Source of the DNA: Elymus sibiricus
Lineage: Eukaryota > Streptophyta > Magnoliopsida > Poales > Poaceae
Assembly: GCA_039707655.1 (NCBI GenBank)
Contig: CM077672.1
Span: forward strand, 193,296,037 to 193,360,036
DNA length: 64,000 bases
Direction: 5' to 3'
Part shown: positions 10,981 through 22,739 of the stretch, one piece after another
Layout: each line of letters starts with the position of its first letter
How positions within the stretch are numbered: the first letter of the stretch is position 1
The notes under the pieces: model-generated
Databases searched by the model: none
Seen by the model: only the letters and a program-made list of their open reading frames with translations
Told to the model about the DNA's origin: nothing
Program-made: the position numbers and the translations under genes

Positions 10981-12819
10981 AGAAATAATTGCACTCTCAT
11001 GCTTCACTTAAATCTTTGTGAGAGTCTAATAAATAGTAATGGCAATTTGCACGTGTTATAAGACTAGTCCAGAAAGGATAGGTATTCAAGGGGGATATAA
11101 TAAAAACTTTCATGTGGATCACTAAATATGAAACGCATGGTTTAATAATATTGATGTCGTAATATGAAAGGATATTGGTTCATGATCATTGGTTAGTAGA
11201 AATATCGGTATTAAAGCTTGTTATTGACTTCTCATCTAAGTGTTGGTCATGGCATGGTGGGGAGGTTTGAGCATTTTTATGTCTGAAATGAAATCCTTGA
11301 GTGTTGTTATAATCGGGGGTGTGCGATGGTTAACTCCTACCAACCTCCTCCCTAGGCGCATGCGAGTAGTGCTTTGCTTCGAGGGCTAATAGGCTTTACA
11401 ATAAGTATGCGAGTTATTTATGACTAATGTGAGTCCATGGATTATACGCACTCTCACCCTTCCATAATTTGCTAGCCTCTTCGGTACCATGCATTGCCCG
11501 ATCTCACCTCTAGAGTTGGTGCAAACTTCGCCGGTGCATCCAAACCCCGTGATAAGATACGCTCTATCACATATAAGCCTCCATATATCTTCCTCAAAAC
11601 AACCACCATACCTACCTATTATGGCATTTCCATAGCTATTCTGAGATATATTGCCTTGCACCTTCCACCGTTCCCTCATATGACTTGTGTTCATTGTCAT
11701 ATTGCTTTGCATGATCATATAGAGCTGACATGATATGTGTGGCACAACCACCGTTCATCATCATCATACATGTTACGCTAGATCATTGCACATCTTGGTA
11801 CACTGCCAGAGGCGTTCATATAGAGTCATTCTGTATAGTTTTTATTGAGTTGTGATATCGAGTTGTAAGTAAATAAAAGTGTGATGATCATCATTATTAG
11901 AGCATTGTCCCAGTGAGTAAAGGATGATGGAGACTATGATTCCCCCACAAGTCGGGATGAGACTCCGGACGAAAAATAAAAAAAGAGGCCAAAAAGAGCC
12001 CAACAAAAAAAAAGAAAATAAAAATAAAAATAAAAATGAGAGATAAAGAGAGAAGGGGCAATGTTACTATCCTTTTCCACACTTGTGCTTCAGAGTAGCA
12101 CCTTGTTCTTCATATAGAGAGTCTCCTATTTTGTCACTTTCATATACTAGTGGGAATTTTTTGTTATAGAACTTGGCTTGCATATTCCGATGACGAGCTT
12201 CCTCAAATGCCCGAGGTCTTCATGAGCAAGCAAGCTGGATGCACACCCACTTAGTTTCTTTGGAGCTTTCATACACTTATAGCTCTTAGTGCATCCGTTG
12301 CATGGCAATCCCTACTCCTCGCATTGATATCGATTGATGGACATCTCCATAGTCCGTTGATCCGCCGAGTTGATGCGAGACTTTCTTACTTTTTGACTTC
12401 TCCTATTGATCCCTACCACCACATTCTATTCCACCTATAGTGCTATGTCCATGGCTCACGCTCATGTATTGCGTGAAGTTGAAAATGCTGAAGCGCGTTA
12501 GAAGTACGATCCAATTGCCTGGTTTAACACCGGGGTGATCATGATTTATATTTATGCGATGAAGGCGGAGTCATGCCATGCTAACATGATAAAATGAGTG
12601 GGGATAACATTCGTTAAGGATCGAATATTTTGAAAGTTTAATGATTATGCTTATTATATTCATGGATATTATTATGTTGATATTGTTAATTCATCGTTTC
12701 TATATATTTATACCATAAAGAGATTACATGATACACATGTTAGGTAGCATTCAACATAAAAAATTCTGTTTTTATCATTTACCTACTTGAGGACGAGCAG
12801 GAATTAAGCTTGGGGATGC
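10981..12819 (+). mobile_element. Athila-type element E1, 3' internal region
   Basis: This is untranslated 3' internal sequence of an Athila-lineage Triticeae gypsy element (WHAM/Sabrina-like; family not settled). It ends in the PPT AAGCTTGGGGATGC (12806-12819) directly before the LTR. Positions 11526-12745 are the same as 1-1220. No pol domain is present. The junction with the LARD at 10980/10981 has no visible TSD. Confidence 0.75.
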
Positions 12820-14376
12820 TGATACGTCTCCAACGTATCTATAATTTTTGATTGTTTCATGCTATTATATTATCAATCATGGATGCTTTATATGCTATTT
12901 TATATCATTTTGTGGGACTAACCTATTAACCCAGTGCCCAGTGCCAGTTCCTGTTTCTTGCCTGTTTTTGGCTTTTCAAAAAATCAATATCAAATAAAGT
13001 CCAACCAGAAAAAAAATCTTTAGATTAATTTTTTCTGGACCAGAAGGGACCCTAGAAGCTTCAGGAGGTGGCCAAAAGAGGTACGAGAGAGCCACAAGCT
13101 CGAGGGGCACGCCCCAGGGGGGTAGGCGCGCGCCCTGAGCTTGTGGGCCCAACACAGCTCCGTTTGACCTAATTCCAAGCCTATGAATTCTTAAATATTC
13201 CCAAACCAACAGAACGCAAGACGATATAACTTTTCCGCCGCCGCAAGCTTCTGTTCTTCCGTGATCCCACATGGAGGCCTTTTCCGGTAATCTGCCGGAC
13301 GGGGAATCAATCACGGAGGGCTTCTACATCAACCTTGCTGCCCTTCCGATGATATGTGAGTAGTTCACCACAGACCTATGGGTCCATAGCTATTAGCTAG
13401 ATGGCTTCTTCTCTCTCTTTGATCTTCAATACCATGTTCTCCTCGATCTTCTTGGAGTTCTATCTGATGTAATCTTGTTTTGCAGTGTGTTTGTTGGGAT
13501 CCGATGAATTGTGGGTTTATGATCAGATTGTTCATTGAAAGTAATTGAGCCTTTTTTGAACTTTATTATGCATGATTATTATAGCTTTGTATTTCTCTCC
13601 GATCTATCCGTTTGGTTTGGCCAACTAGATTGATTTATCTTCAGCGGGAGAGGTGCTTTGTTATGGGTTCAATCTTGCGGTGCTCTATATCCCAGTGACA
13701 AAGTAGGGGACAAGACACGTATTTGTATTGTTGCCATTAAGGATAAAACGATGGGGTTTATTCATATTTATTGAGTTTATCTTGTCTACATCATGTCATC
13801 TTGCTTAAGGCGTTACTCTGTTTGTTATGTACTTAATACCATAGATGCATGCTGGATAGCAGTCGATTGGTGGAGTAATAGTAGTAGATGCTGAATCATT
13901 TCGGTCTACTTGTCTTGGACGTGATGCCTATATACATGATCATTGTCGTGAATAACGTCATAACTGTGCGCTTTTCTATCAATTGCCCAATAGTAATTTG
14001 TTTGCCCACCGTATGCTATGTGTTCGAGAGAGAAGCCTCTAGTGAAAACTATGGCCCCCGGGTCTATCTTAAACATAAAAGGAAAACCTAAAACCTTTGC
14101 TGCAATTTATTTCTTTTACTTTTATTTGCAATTTATACTTTTGCCTATACAAGATTTAATCCTTGCAATTAACGAGTTCAAGGGGATTAACAACCCTCTT
14201 GCCCGCGTTGGGTGCAAGTATTTGCTTTTGTGTGTGCGGGTGCTGCTAACGAGGGTTTGCGTGATTCTCCTATTGGTTCAATAAACCTTGGTTCTCACTG
14301 AGGGAAATACTTATCTCTATTGTACTGCATCTCCCCTCCTCTTCGGGGAAAATTCCAACGCAACTCACAAGTAGCA
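12820..14376 (+). mobile_element. LTR of Athila-type element E1
   Basis: It begins TGATACGTCTCCAACG right after a PPT and ends CTCACAAGTAGCA. It is about 1.56 kb, and contains a hairpin (arms 13092-13113 and 13125-13146) just upstream of an A/T-rich core-promoter region. It is followed not by a PBS but by mid-internal sequence, so it acts as a 3' LTR, or the following internal DNA has been deleted. Confidence 0.8.
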
Positions 14377-15452
14377 ATCATATAGAGCTGACATGATATT
14401 TGTGGCAAATCCACCGTTTATCATGGTTATATATGTTATGCTAGATCATTGCACATCCTGGTACACTACCAGAGGCATTCATATAGAGTCATCTTGTATT
14501 AGTTCATTGAGTTGTAAGTAAATAAAAGTGTGAAGATCATCATTATTAGAGCATTGTCCCAGTGAGGAAAAGAATGATGGAGACTGATGAGTCCTCCAAA
14601 ATGTGGGGATGAGGTCCATGACATTGTTCTAAAAAAAGAGAGAAAAAAGAAAAGCAAAGAAAAATGAGAGAAAAAGAGAGAAGGGGCAATGCTACTATCC
14701 TTTTACCACACTTGTGCTTCAAAGTAGCACCATGTTCTTCATATAGAGAGTCTCCTGAGATATCACTTTCATATACTAGTGGGAATTTTTCCTTATAGAA
14801 CTTGGCTTGTATATTCCAATGACGGGCTTCCTCAAAATGCCCGAGGTCTTCATGAGCAAGCAAGTTGGATGCACACCCACTTAGTTTCCATTGAGCTTTC
14901 ATACACTTATAGCTATTAGGGCATCTGTTGCATGGCAATCCCTACTCCTTGCATTGATACCGATTGATGGGCCTCTCCATTTCCCATTGATCCACCGAGT
15001 TGATGTGAGCCTTTCTTCCTTTTTGACTTCTCCTATATATCTCTACCACCGCATTCTATTCCACCCATAGTGCTAATGTCCATGTCACACGCTCATGTAT
15101 TAAGTGGAGTTGAAAATGCTGAAGCGCGTGAAAAAGTATGATACAATTGACTGGTTTGACACCGGGGTGCACATGATTTATATTTATGCGGTGAAGGCGG
15201 AGTCATGCCAAGCTTACATAACTCAATGAGTTGGGATAACATTCGTTGAGCATCGTATATTTTGAAAACTTAATGATTATGTTCTTGTATTCATGGATAT
15301 TATTATGTTGATATCAATTACTTCATCATTTCTCAATATTTATACCGTAAGAGAGATTACATGATAAACATGCTAGGTAGCATTCAACCTCAAAAATTCT
15401 GTTTTTATAATTTACCTACTCAAGGACGAGCAAGAATTAAGCTTGGGGATGC
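14377..15452 (+). mobile_element. Athila-type element E2, partial 3' internal region
   Basis: It aligns with 11714-12819 but is clearly diverged (many substitutions and small indels). It ends in its own PPT (15439-15452). It begins abruptly after the E1 LTR, so the 5' part of E2 has been lost by deletion or recombination. No ORF of note; the 130-codon frame at 14546-14938 on the minus strand is not recognisable. Confidence 0.75.
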
Positions 15453-16031
15453 TGATATGTCTCCAACGTATCTATAATTTTTGATTGTTTCATGCTATTA
15501 TATTATCATTCTTAGATACTTTATATGCAATTTTATACATTTTTTGGGACTAACCTATTAACTTAGTGCCTAGTGCTAGCTGTTGTTTTCTGCTTGTTTT
15601 TGGTTTTACAGAAAATCCATACCAAATGGAGTCCAAACGCTACGAAACTTTTTGACAATTTTTTTCTGGACAAAAGAGACCTTGGAAGCTTTGGGGGAGG
15701 ACCAGAAGACCTACAAGGAGACGACAAGGCAACAGGGCGCGCCCTGGGGGGGCAAGCGCGCCCTGATGCCTTGTGGGCCCCTCGTTGCTCCGTCTGACCT
15801 AATTCCAGCGCTATAAATTCCCAAATATTCCAAAACCCCCAGAGAGCCACCTGAAACAATTTTTTCGCTGCCGCGAGTTTTTGTTCTTCTGTGATCCCAT
15901 CTGGAGGCCTGTTTCGGTACTCTGACGGAGAGGGAATCGATCACGGAGGGCTTCTACATCAACCTTGCCGCCCTTCCGATGATGTGTGAGTAGTTCACCA
16001 CAGACCTACGAGTCCATAGCTAGTAGCTAGA

Positions 16032-16075
<44 letters not shown>

Positions 16076-17463
16076 ATCTTCAATACAATGTTCTCCATGA
16101 TCTCCATGGAGTTCTATCCGTTGTAATCTTCTTTTGCGGTGTGTTTGTTGGGATCCGATGAATTGTGGGTTTATGATCAGATTATTCAGTGAAAGTAATT
16201 GAGTCTTTTCTGAACTTTATTATGCATGATTATTATAGCTTTATATTTCTCTCTGATCTATCCGTTTGGTTTGGCCAACTAGATTGATTTATCTTCAGTG
16301 GGAGAGGTGCTTTGTAATGGGTTCAATCTTGCGGTGTCCTCACCTCATGACAGAAGGGGTAGCGAGGCACGTATTTGTATTTTTGCCATTAAGGGTAAAA
16401 TGACGGGGTTTAATCATATTGCTTGAGTTTATTCTGTCTACATTATGTCATCATACTTCGTGCATTACTCTATTTGTTATGAACTTAATACGTAGAGAGG
16501 CAAGCATATAAGTTCTCTTGAAGTGGAGTAATAGTAGTAGATGCAGAATCGTTTCAGTCTACTTGTCACGGACGTCATGCCTATATATATGATCATTGCC
16601 ATGAATAACATCATAACTATGAGAAGGGACGTTTGGCTCTCGGCCTCCATGGAGGCCATTTTTTTTGAAAAAATCAAAAATCAAACTTTTTGGTTTCAAA
16701 AAAATCTGAAACAATTTGTGCAAGTAAACAAGGATGTTATGTGTATGTGTGTAAAATTTCAGGATGAAATACATTGAAATGCGACCTGTACAAAAAAGAC
16801 AAATTCATGGCCTGTGAGGATGAATAGTATCATGTGTTAAAAAGCCCAGATTTGTCTTTTTTGCACAGCCCTCATTTCAATGTATTTTGCCCTAAAAATT
16901 TACACACATGTGTGTTATGCCATCATATATATCTGTATTTTTTTCAGAATTTTTTGAAATGTAAAAATATGAATTTTGATGAAATTTGAAATTTCAATTT
17001 GTCGGCCTCTATGGAGGCCGAGCTCCAAAGGCAATTTTCGCATAACTATGCACTTTTCTATCAATTGCCCAACAGTAATTTGTCTACCCATTGTATGCTA
17101 TGTTTCAAGAGAGAAGCCTCTAGTGAAAACTATGGCCCCCGAGTCTACTTTAATCATATTAAAAAAACCTAAAAATACCTTGCTACAATTATTTTACTTT
17201 TTATTTACTTTTCAATTTATATATCTATCAGTATCATATTTAATCTTTGCAAGTAACGAGTTCAAGGGGATTGACAACCCTCTTGCCCGCGCTGGGTGCA
17301 AGTATTTGCTCTTATGTGTGTAGGTACTTCTTACTAGGAATTTGCTTGGTTCTCCTATTGCTTCGATAACCTTCGTTCTCACTGAGGGAAATACTATCCG
17401 CTACTATATTGCTTCACCCTCCCTCTTCGGGGAAAATCCCAACGCAGCTCACAAGTAGAAGCA
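15453..17463 (+). mobile_element. 3' LTR of Athila-type element E2, carrying a MITE
   Basis: It starts TGATATGTCTCCAACG after the PPT and ends near CTCACAAGTAGAAGCA. It is about 2.0 kb, of which 419 bp plus a 10-bp duplication is an inserted MITE. A (CT)n tract lies at 16039-16072. The hairpin upstream of CTATAAATTCC (near 15811) has arms 15724-15742 and 15756-15774. The last bases differ from the E1 LTR end, so the exact boundary with element X is uncertain by about 5 bp. Confidence 0.75.
16622..17040. mobile_element. 419-bp foldback MITE, Mutator-like, with 9-10 bp TSD
   Basis: CATAACTATG occurs on both sides (16612-16621 and 17041-17050), while the E1 LTR has the site once and uninterrupted. 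The ends share a terminal inverted repeat built around CTCGGCCTCCATRGAGGCC. The inverted homology continues inward through ATACATTGAAATG and CAAAAAAGACAAAT to a centre near 16820, so the element is almost one long palindrome. The TSD length fits a non-autonomous Mutator-like element. There is no coding capacity. Confidence 0.85.
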
Positions 17464-18991
17464 TTGCAGGGGGGTTATTAATGTTACATGATGACATGTT
17501 CACCAGTACCGCATGTGGTACTCTAAAATTTAACAAGCACGGGAAATTGTTCAACGACACACTGAAAACCAACTATTCTGAGGAAAAAGCAAACATCGAA
17601 TGAAAACTAGAACAAACAAAACCCCTGGCAAAAAACCCACATGTCTAACCTTGCGATGTTCATCTCCCCCTTTTTGTCAACAAGTGGCAAAAAGAAATTA
17701 GACGACATGAGGAACTACTAGTCCAAAGAATCCTCAGAGCTCGAACTGTTCGGAGAACTAGATCTAGCAATGCATGGTGGAGGCCGACGCTTGAGCAGCT
17801 TCAGAGCTTCCAGCTTTTGCTTCGGGAGTGAGATCAGATTTCTTCTCAAAACGCGGCTCATCAGGGTGAAACACAACGGTGGTAGCACTGTCCTCTAATT
17901 CGTCATCTGGCTCGAGGAAGATCATATCTGTTGAAGAAGATCTCTGGGGCAGCACAGGTGTCTGTCTTCGCAGCCGAGGTACCTCGAATAACTCCAGATA
18001 GTCATAGTCCTTGTCAATGCCTTTGGCATGAAGTTGATCTCTCGAATAGTGCTTGCGAGGGAGAGTCCATGAGCTCTCCTTATGTTCTTTCGCCATCAGC
18101 AAGGTTTGGCAAGCATAGTTGTGAAGCATATTGATTTCAACCATCATATGCACTTTTTCTTTGCGATCTAGCTTGATATTCCTCTCCAGAATTTGCTGAG
18201 TACGAATGCAAATCTCATACAACGAAGGATTTTCATCCTTCGGAATTTCAAATGGAGCTTGTTTGACCTTCGGAGCACTAGAGGGAGCATTTCCTTCAGA
18301 AACAATAGGTGCTTTGCCCTTGCCATTGTCCTTGACAATCCGAAGAGTATCGCGGACTGGAGGAATGTAAACTTTCAGGACATTTGGGCAAAAAAATTTA
18401 TTTCCAGTTATCTGCTCAATTGCATACTGTACCCATGGAGCATATGGTTTCAAGGCTTGAGGGGTATCAGCAGCATACGGTAGGTTCCAAATGAATAAAT
18501 CAGGTATATTGAACCGAATGCCAACTGACACAACCTGAAGTGCATTTCGAATGAGCCCATTCATGGAATCTAGTCTGTTTGTTGGGGGTGACGGAATTGC
18601 ACAGAATATGAAACAACACCATGTTCTTTTAAGTCAAATTCTTCGGATTTACTTCGGTGCAGTCATCTGCAACTTTCTCTAGATCCATCAATAGGTGCAG
18701 TTGAGGTTCAGTTGTTTCTCAGAAGTGCATCATGTGCTCACGGGACTCATCAAACTTGAAACGAGGGAAATGAAGCATGGCAGCAAACTGCTTGGCAGTG
18801 CAAGTAATCTTCTCTTCCTTAGTCCTCCACTCGAATACCCAAGTGGAGCAGTCTTCCAAGCTTCCCAAGACATACAGTGTGGCATAAAATTGTAGAATAA
18901 TTTCTCGGTTCCACCCATGGCTACAATGCAGAAATCTCTTCAGGTGCACTTGGTTGAGCTATTCAATGACTTGGTGGAAACATGGTAATTT
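17464..18991 (-). mobile_element. Element X, copy 1 (fragment)
   Basis: Its sequence matches 60025-61530 in the same orientation, including non-coding DNA at the ORF's 3' side. It is cut by the E2 LTR on the left and by an Angela-like LTR on the right (flank AATTT). It contains the 3' part of a diagnostic ORF and a purine-rich tract (reverse complement of 17668-17683) resembling the PPT region of copy 2. Confidence 0.65.
17764..18949 (-). pseudogene. Element X ORF, copy 1: transposon-associated protein, interrupted
   Basis: A 266-codon open frame (18564 to 17764) preceded, after stops and a frame change near 18565-18718, by a further open part (18949 to 18719). Visible landmarks are HGWNREIILQFYATLYVLG, an RDTLRIVKDNGKGKAP linker, an HNYACQ segment, and an acidic Ser-rich C-terminus. 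The second copy shows the same order at 60256-62113. It resembles the uncharacterised 'putative plant transposon protein' domain that accompanies plant retroelements; this is recognition from memory, and the biochemical role is unknown. The N-terminal part is displaced by the Angela-like insertion at 18992. Confidence 0.55.
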
Positions 18992-20808
18992 TGTTGGGAA
19001 ACGTAGTAGAAAACAAAAAAAAATTGCCCTACGACCAACCAGGAACACTATGAAGATGCGATAAATGGTTTGGATCAGATCGTTACCGACTCCGAGTTGT
19101 AGCGGAAGAAGACGAGTTGGTGCAGATCGTACTTGGAGTCCCTCGAACCATAGATGAACGATCCCGTGAACTGCCCATGAACAGTCCCTCGAACGTAAGA
19201 ACGAAGGCACACCCTCTCCACGAGTTGCAAGCGTATGGTCTTCATGATCCGGCAGCGCTTTGCTGTCCAGAGCTAATCGTCACTGGAGAATTAGAGGGAG
19301 GAGATTAGAACCACACTGGGCTTCTAATTATGAGGATCAGAGGGTCTAGGTCTAGCTCTAATTGATGAACTAAGACCAACTAGAACTAGAACTAGAGAAC
19401 TAGAGGAGGCTCCAAAACTTGTGTATTCAAAAGGTGCCAATACCTCAAGTATATATAGGTTGGAGGGGATAGAGAGGGGCGCCACAAGGAGGGAAAGGGC
19501 TCCCCTACTTGCGCTGGCCTAGGGGGAGGCAAAGTCCTCCCCCCACTCCAATTCGGCCTCCCCAAGTGGAAAGGGGGGCGCCTCCCCCTATTGGGCCGTT
19601 GAGGCCCAATTCTCCTTCCGCCACTTGGTCGTTTAAGGCCCGTTGATATTTAATTAAATATAAAACCCTTCTAAATATTATTAGAGCCTTTTATTATTAA
19701 TTTAACATCTCCGGAAACATTTTCCACCTATATATTATTTATACGTAATACCCGGTATTCCCCGACAAACCCCGAAACCCTTCCGGTGACCCCGAAACGC
19801 TTCCAGTTCGTCTCGAAACTATTTCAAATATTAACAAAACTATTTCAAAAATATTTCCTCGTTACTCCCGTCCTACTAACACTTAGCAGATCGTGATTTC
19901 CTTAAGCTTATGACCCTGTAGGTTTGGTAAAACATAGACATGAACAAAACCCCTTTGTTCAATGACCGATAGCGGAACCGTGGACATCCATATCGATCCC
20001 TATGAGTACACGAATGACATTCGAGTGACCCTTTGGTTACCATGTACTATTCCCTTTGCTTCGCGATACATTACAAAACCCGAGGTGATTTGTATCGGTA
20101 TCCTCTTGAGTCATACACATGCTCACTATACCGGTCTCCTCGTTGCCGGTTTCGTTCTTCTTTCTCGTTGACATGTTCCGGCATCCTCGTGACATAGTCA
20201 CCTATGTCTAGCCAGGCAATGATGGATGTTGTCACACCGAGAGGGCCCTATGAATATCTCTTCATCATTGGAGGAGCAACTCCCACTCTTGATCTATCTA
20301 GTCCCTTGTCAAACTTTCCGATGAACCTGTAAGTTGTCGTTATGATCACCGTGTTACAGATGATATTTGAGCAACCCCAAAGTCCACCGCACGATAAGAA
20401 ATCACTACGATACTCTCATGGTCTAAGGAATTAAATCACACATTAACTCTCTATGTTATAACAATTGACTTGTGATGATTGCAACTCAAAGTATAACAAA
20501 CAAGTTTGGGTCGATTCAATATGATCGTTCTTCCAACGACATATTCTCAATGTTTTTTTAGGACTATCGTTACAGTTAACGATATCCTAAAGTCCGAAAA
20601 ATGTGATCACCAACAACACTTCAGCTAGTCTTAGAGGCGAGACTAGGAATCATATTTTACCGTTTATCATTCCAGACGAGCATATGAGTTTTCCATTGAA
20701 TCGCATATTCCAGGATCATAGTAGTTATAGCATAGAATATAAAGTCTTAATTATAAACATGGAAATATAATAATACAATATTATTGCCTCTAGGGCATAT
20801 TTCCAAGA
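18992..20808 (-). mobile_element. 3' LTR of an Angela/BARE/WIS-type copia element
   Basis: Read on the minus strand it opens with TTGGAAATATGCCCTAGAGG and ends ACGTTTCCCAACA, the ends of the Angela/BARE/WIS LTR. The first two bases are TC rather than TG. It is about 1.8 kb. A minus-strand TATA region (TATATA, near 19449-19457) lies inside. It is preceded by the PPT AAGTGGGAGTC and followed by element X sequence instead of a PBS, so it is the 3' LTR. Confidence 0.85.
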
Positions 20809-21865
20809 GACTCCCACTTGCACTAGAGTCAATAATCTAGTTAGCACATCTTCTCTTTCACCGATGGAAATCCGGTGTTTGTTCATGCTTTTCTTGTGGT
20901 ATAGCCTTCGTCCTATCAGATCTTGACAACTTCAGATCTGTGTGTATCATTTGCATTTCTATGCATCTATAATGCTTTCACAAGAATTCATAATTTTTGT
21001 GAAATTGGCTTTATATATATTAAATCACTGGTAGGACCTTTGATTCCTTAGACTGAGCTATGGAACCACTATTGAGAACAGTGTTCCATTGGCACAATCA
21101 TCTAGAAACCATACCAAGCTCATAAATGAACTTTTGATTCACCACCCTCTTTTGTTGCTTCTAAAGCAACAATAAGCTTAGCCTTTCTGTTATAGAATTC
21201 AGCACAGTAACTTTCTTGGACCAATTCCAACTTACTGTGCCACCATAAATCTTTTAATTGAAATAAAAAATCGCTTGGAGCACTGATGAGGATTTTTGTC
21301 GATGTACTACTTACAACGAGCATGTATTGATGTAACTCCTTACAACAATCTCTTCTTTTTCTCTGTATGTGAGAAACATGTCGTTAGTACTTAACGACAT
21401 TTCCACTATGGTCCTACGATCAACAATTTGATCATTCTGGTAACTTTACTTAGAACTTACTTGGGGTATTCGACATATGTGGTTGTTTACATACCACGGA
21501 ATATGATTAACACAAGTCTGATTGAAATCATGTATTTCACTCATCAGTATTTCAGGATACCAATTCTTGGTTAAAACTCCTTCCATGTGACTTCGACAAG
21601 AAACTCTTCTTGTCATTTTTCGTACTAAACTACTTTAGTATCTTGTCAATATGTATTTTGGCTAAGTCTGATTAGACACTATTATCTTCATAGATTATGC
21701 TTAATTCCAAGATTTTATTAAATAAGTACTTTACTGAAAAACTAGTTTCAATAAAGTTTTAATTTGTGTCAAGAAATTTATATAATTTCCAATCAATAAT
21801 GTGTCATGCACACATAGTGTTTAAAATATTATCATGATCCCACTTACTTTCTTGTAAATACAAGC
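20809..21865 (-). mobile_element. Angela-like internal region, 3' part (decayed pol)
   Basis: This is the DNA just upstream of the 3' LTR in element orientation. No long frame survives; the short minus-strand frame at 21120-21323 is a decayed pol remnant at best. It stops where gypsy element G1 inserted and resumes at 32401. Confidence 0.7.
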
Positions 21866-22352
21866 TGTCGGTACCAAAACCGGCAGATCTCGGGTAGGGG
21901 ATCCGAACTGTAGGTCTAGGAACCAATGGGTAATAGGGAACGTAGAGACAGCGATTTACCCAGGTTCGGGCCCTCTCGAAGAGGTAATACCCTACGTCCT
22001 GCTTGATTGTATTGATATGTTTGTATGAAGGTTACATAGTTGATCTACCTCGAGATCGGATGGGCTAAACCCTAGGCAATGGATATAATCCTCCCCTATG
22101 GACTAAACCCTCTGGTTTATATAGACACCAGAGGGTCCTAGGGTTACATATAGTCGGTTACCATCGGGGGATAAACATGCCGGCCATGCCAATTATTCCT
22201 TGGAGGAGACGCCAAGTCTTCGGAGGTTTCCTTCTGATACACGGGGTCGCCCACAATCCGGCCTTCCATCTACGAGTAGAGAGCGGCCCACCAGCCCAGC
22301 CCACGAGAGATAGGCCGGCAGCCCGAGTAACCCCTAGTCCGGGACACCCTCA
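21866..22352 (-). mobile_element. G1 3' LTR
   Basis: It is 487 bp; in element orientation it starts TGAGGGTGTCCCGG and ends GGTACCGACA. The purine-rich tract GTTCGGGGCTAC (reverse complement of 22353-22364) lies directly upstream in element orientation. Confidence 0.9.
22107..22136 (-). promoter_or_regulatory. LTR TATA region inside a perfect inverted repeat (3' LTR copy)
   Basis: ACCCTCTGGT (22107-22116) and ACCAGAGGGT (22127-22136) are exact inverted repeats around a TATATA-containing loop. The same arrangement is in the other LTR. Confidence 0.65.
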
Positions 22353-22739
22353 GTAGCCCCGAACTAGCCTCCAATGCCGAGGTTGACAGTCTTCGACAGC
22401 TTCATGCTTCAATGGTCTTCGGCTTGGGTGGCGAGTTCCTCCCTTCACCTGCATTTGGTTTAACAATAGTTCGGCCACCAATAGCTCGGTTGCCGAAGAA
22501 TACTCCGATTGGCGAGGCCCCGTGGGGCCCGCCACACCGCTTTTCTTCGCCCAGAATCAAATGATGACCCTCGATTTCTGCGCACCCACGGAATGCGAGT
22601 GGCCCGATGGGTTTTTACAAAAATGCCCCTCTTTCGGGGGGAGTCAATGCCCTTTTAATGGGCCAAGGGCGCGGAGGTTGACACACTCCACCCCCTGCCA
22701 TCCTTCCTCACATCCTCGCGAGGTCACGACCAGTAAATA

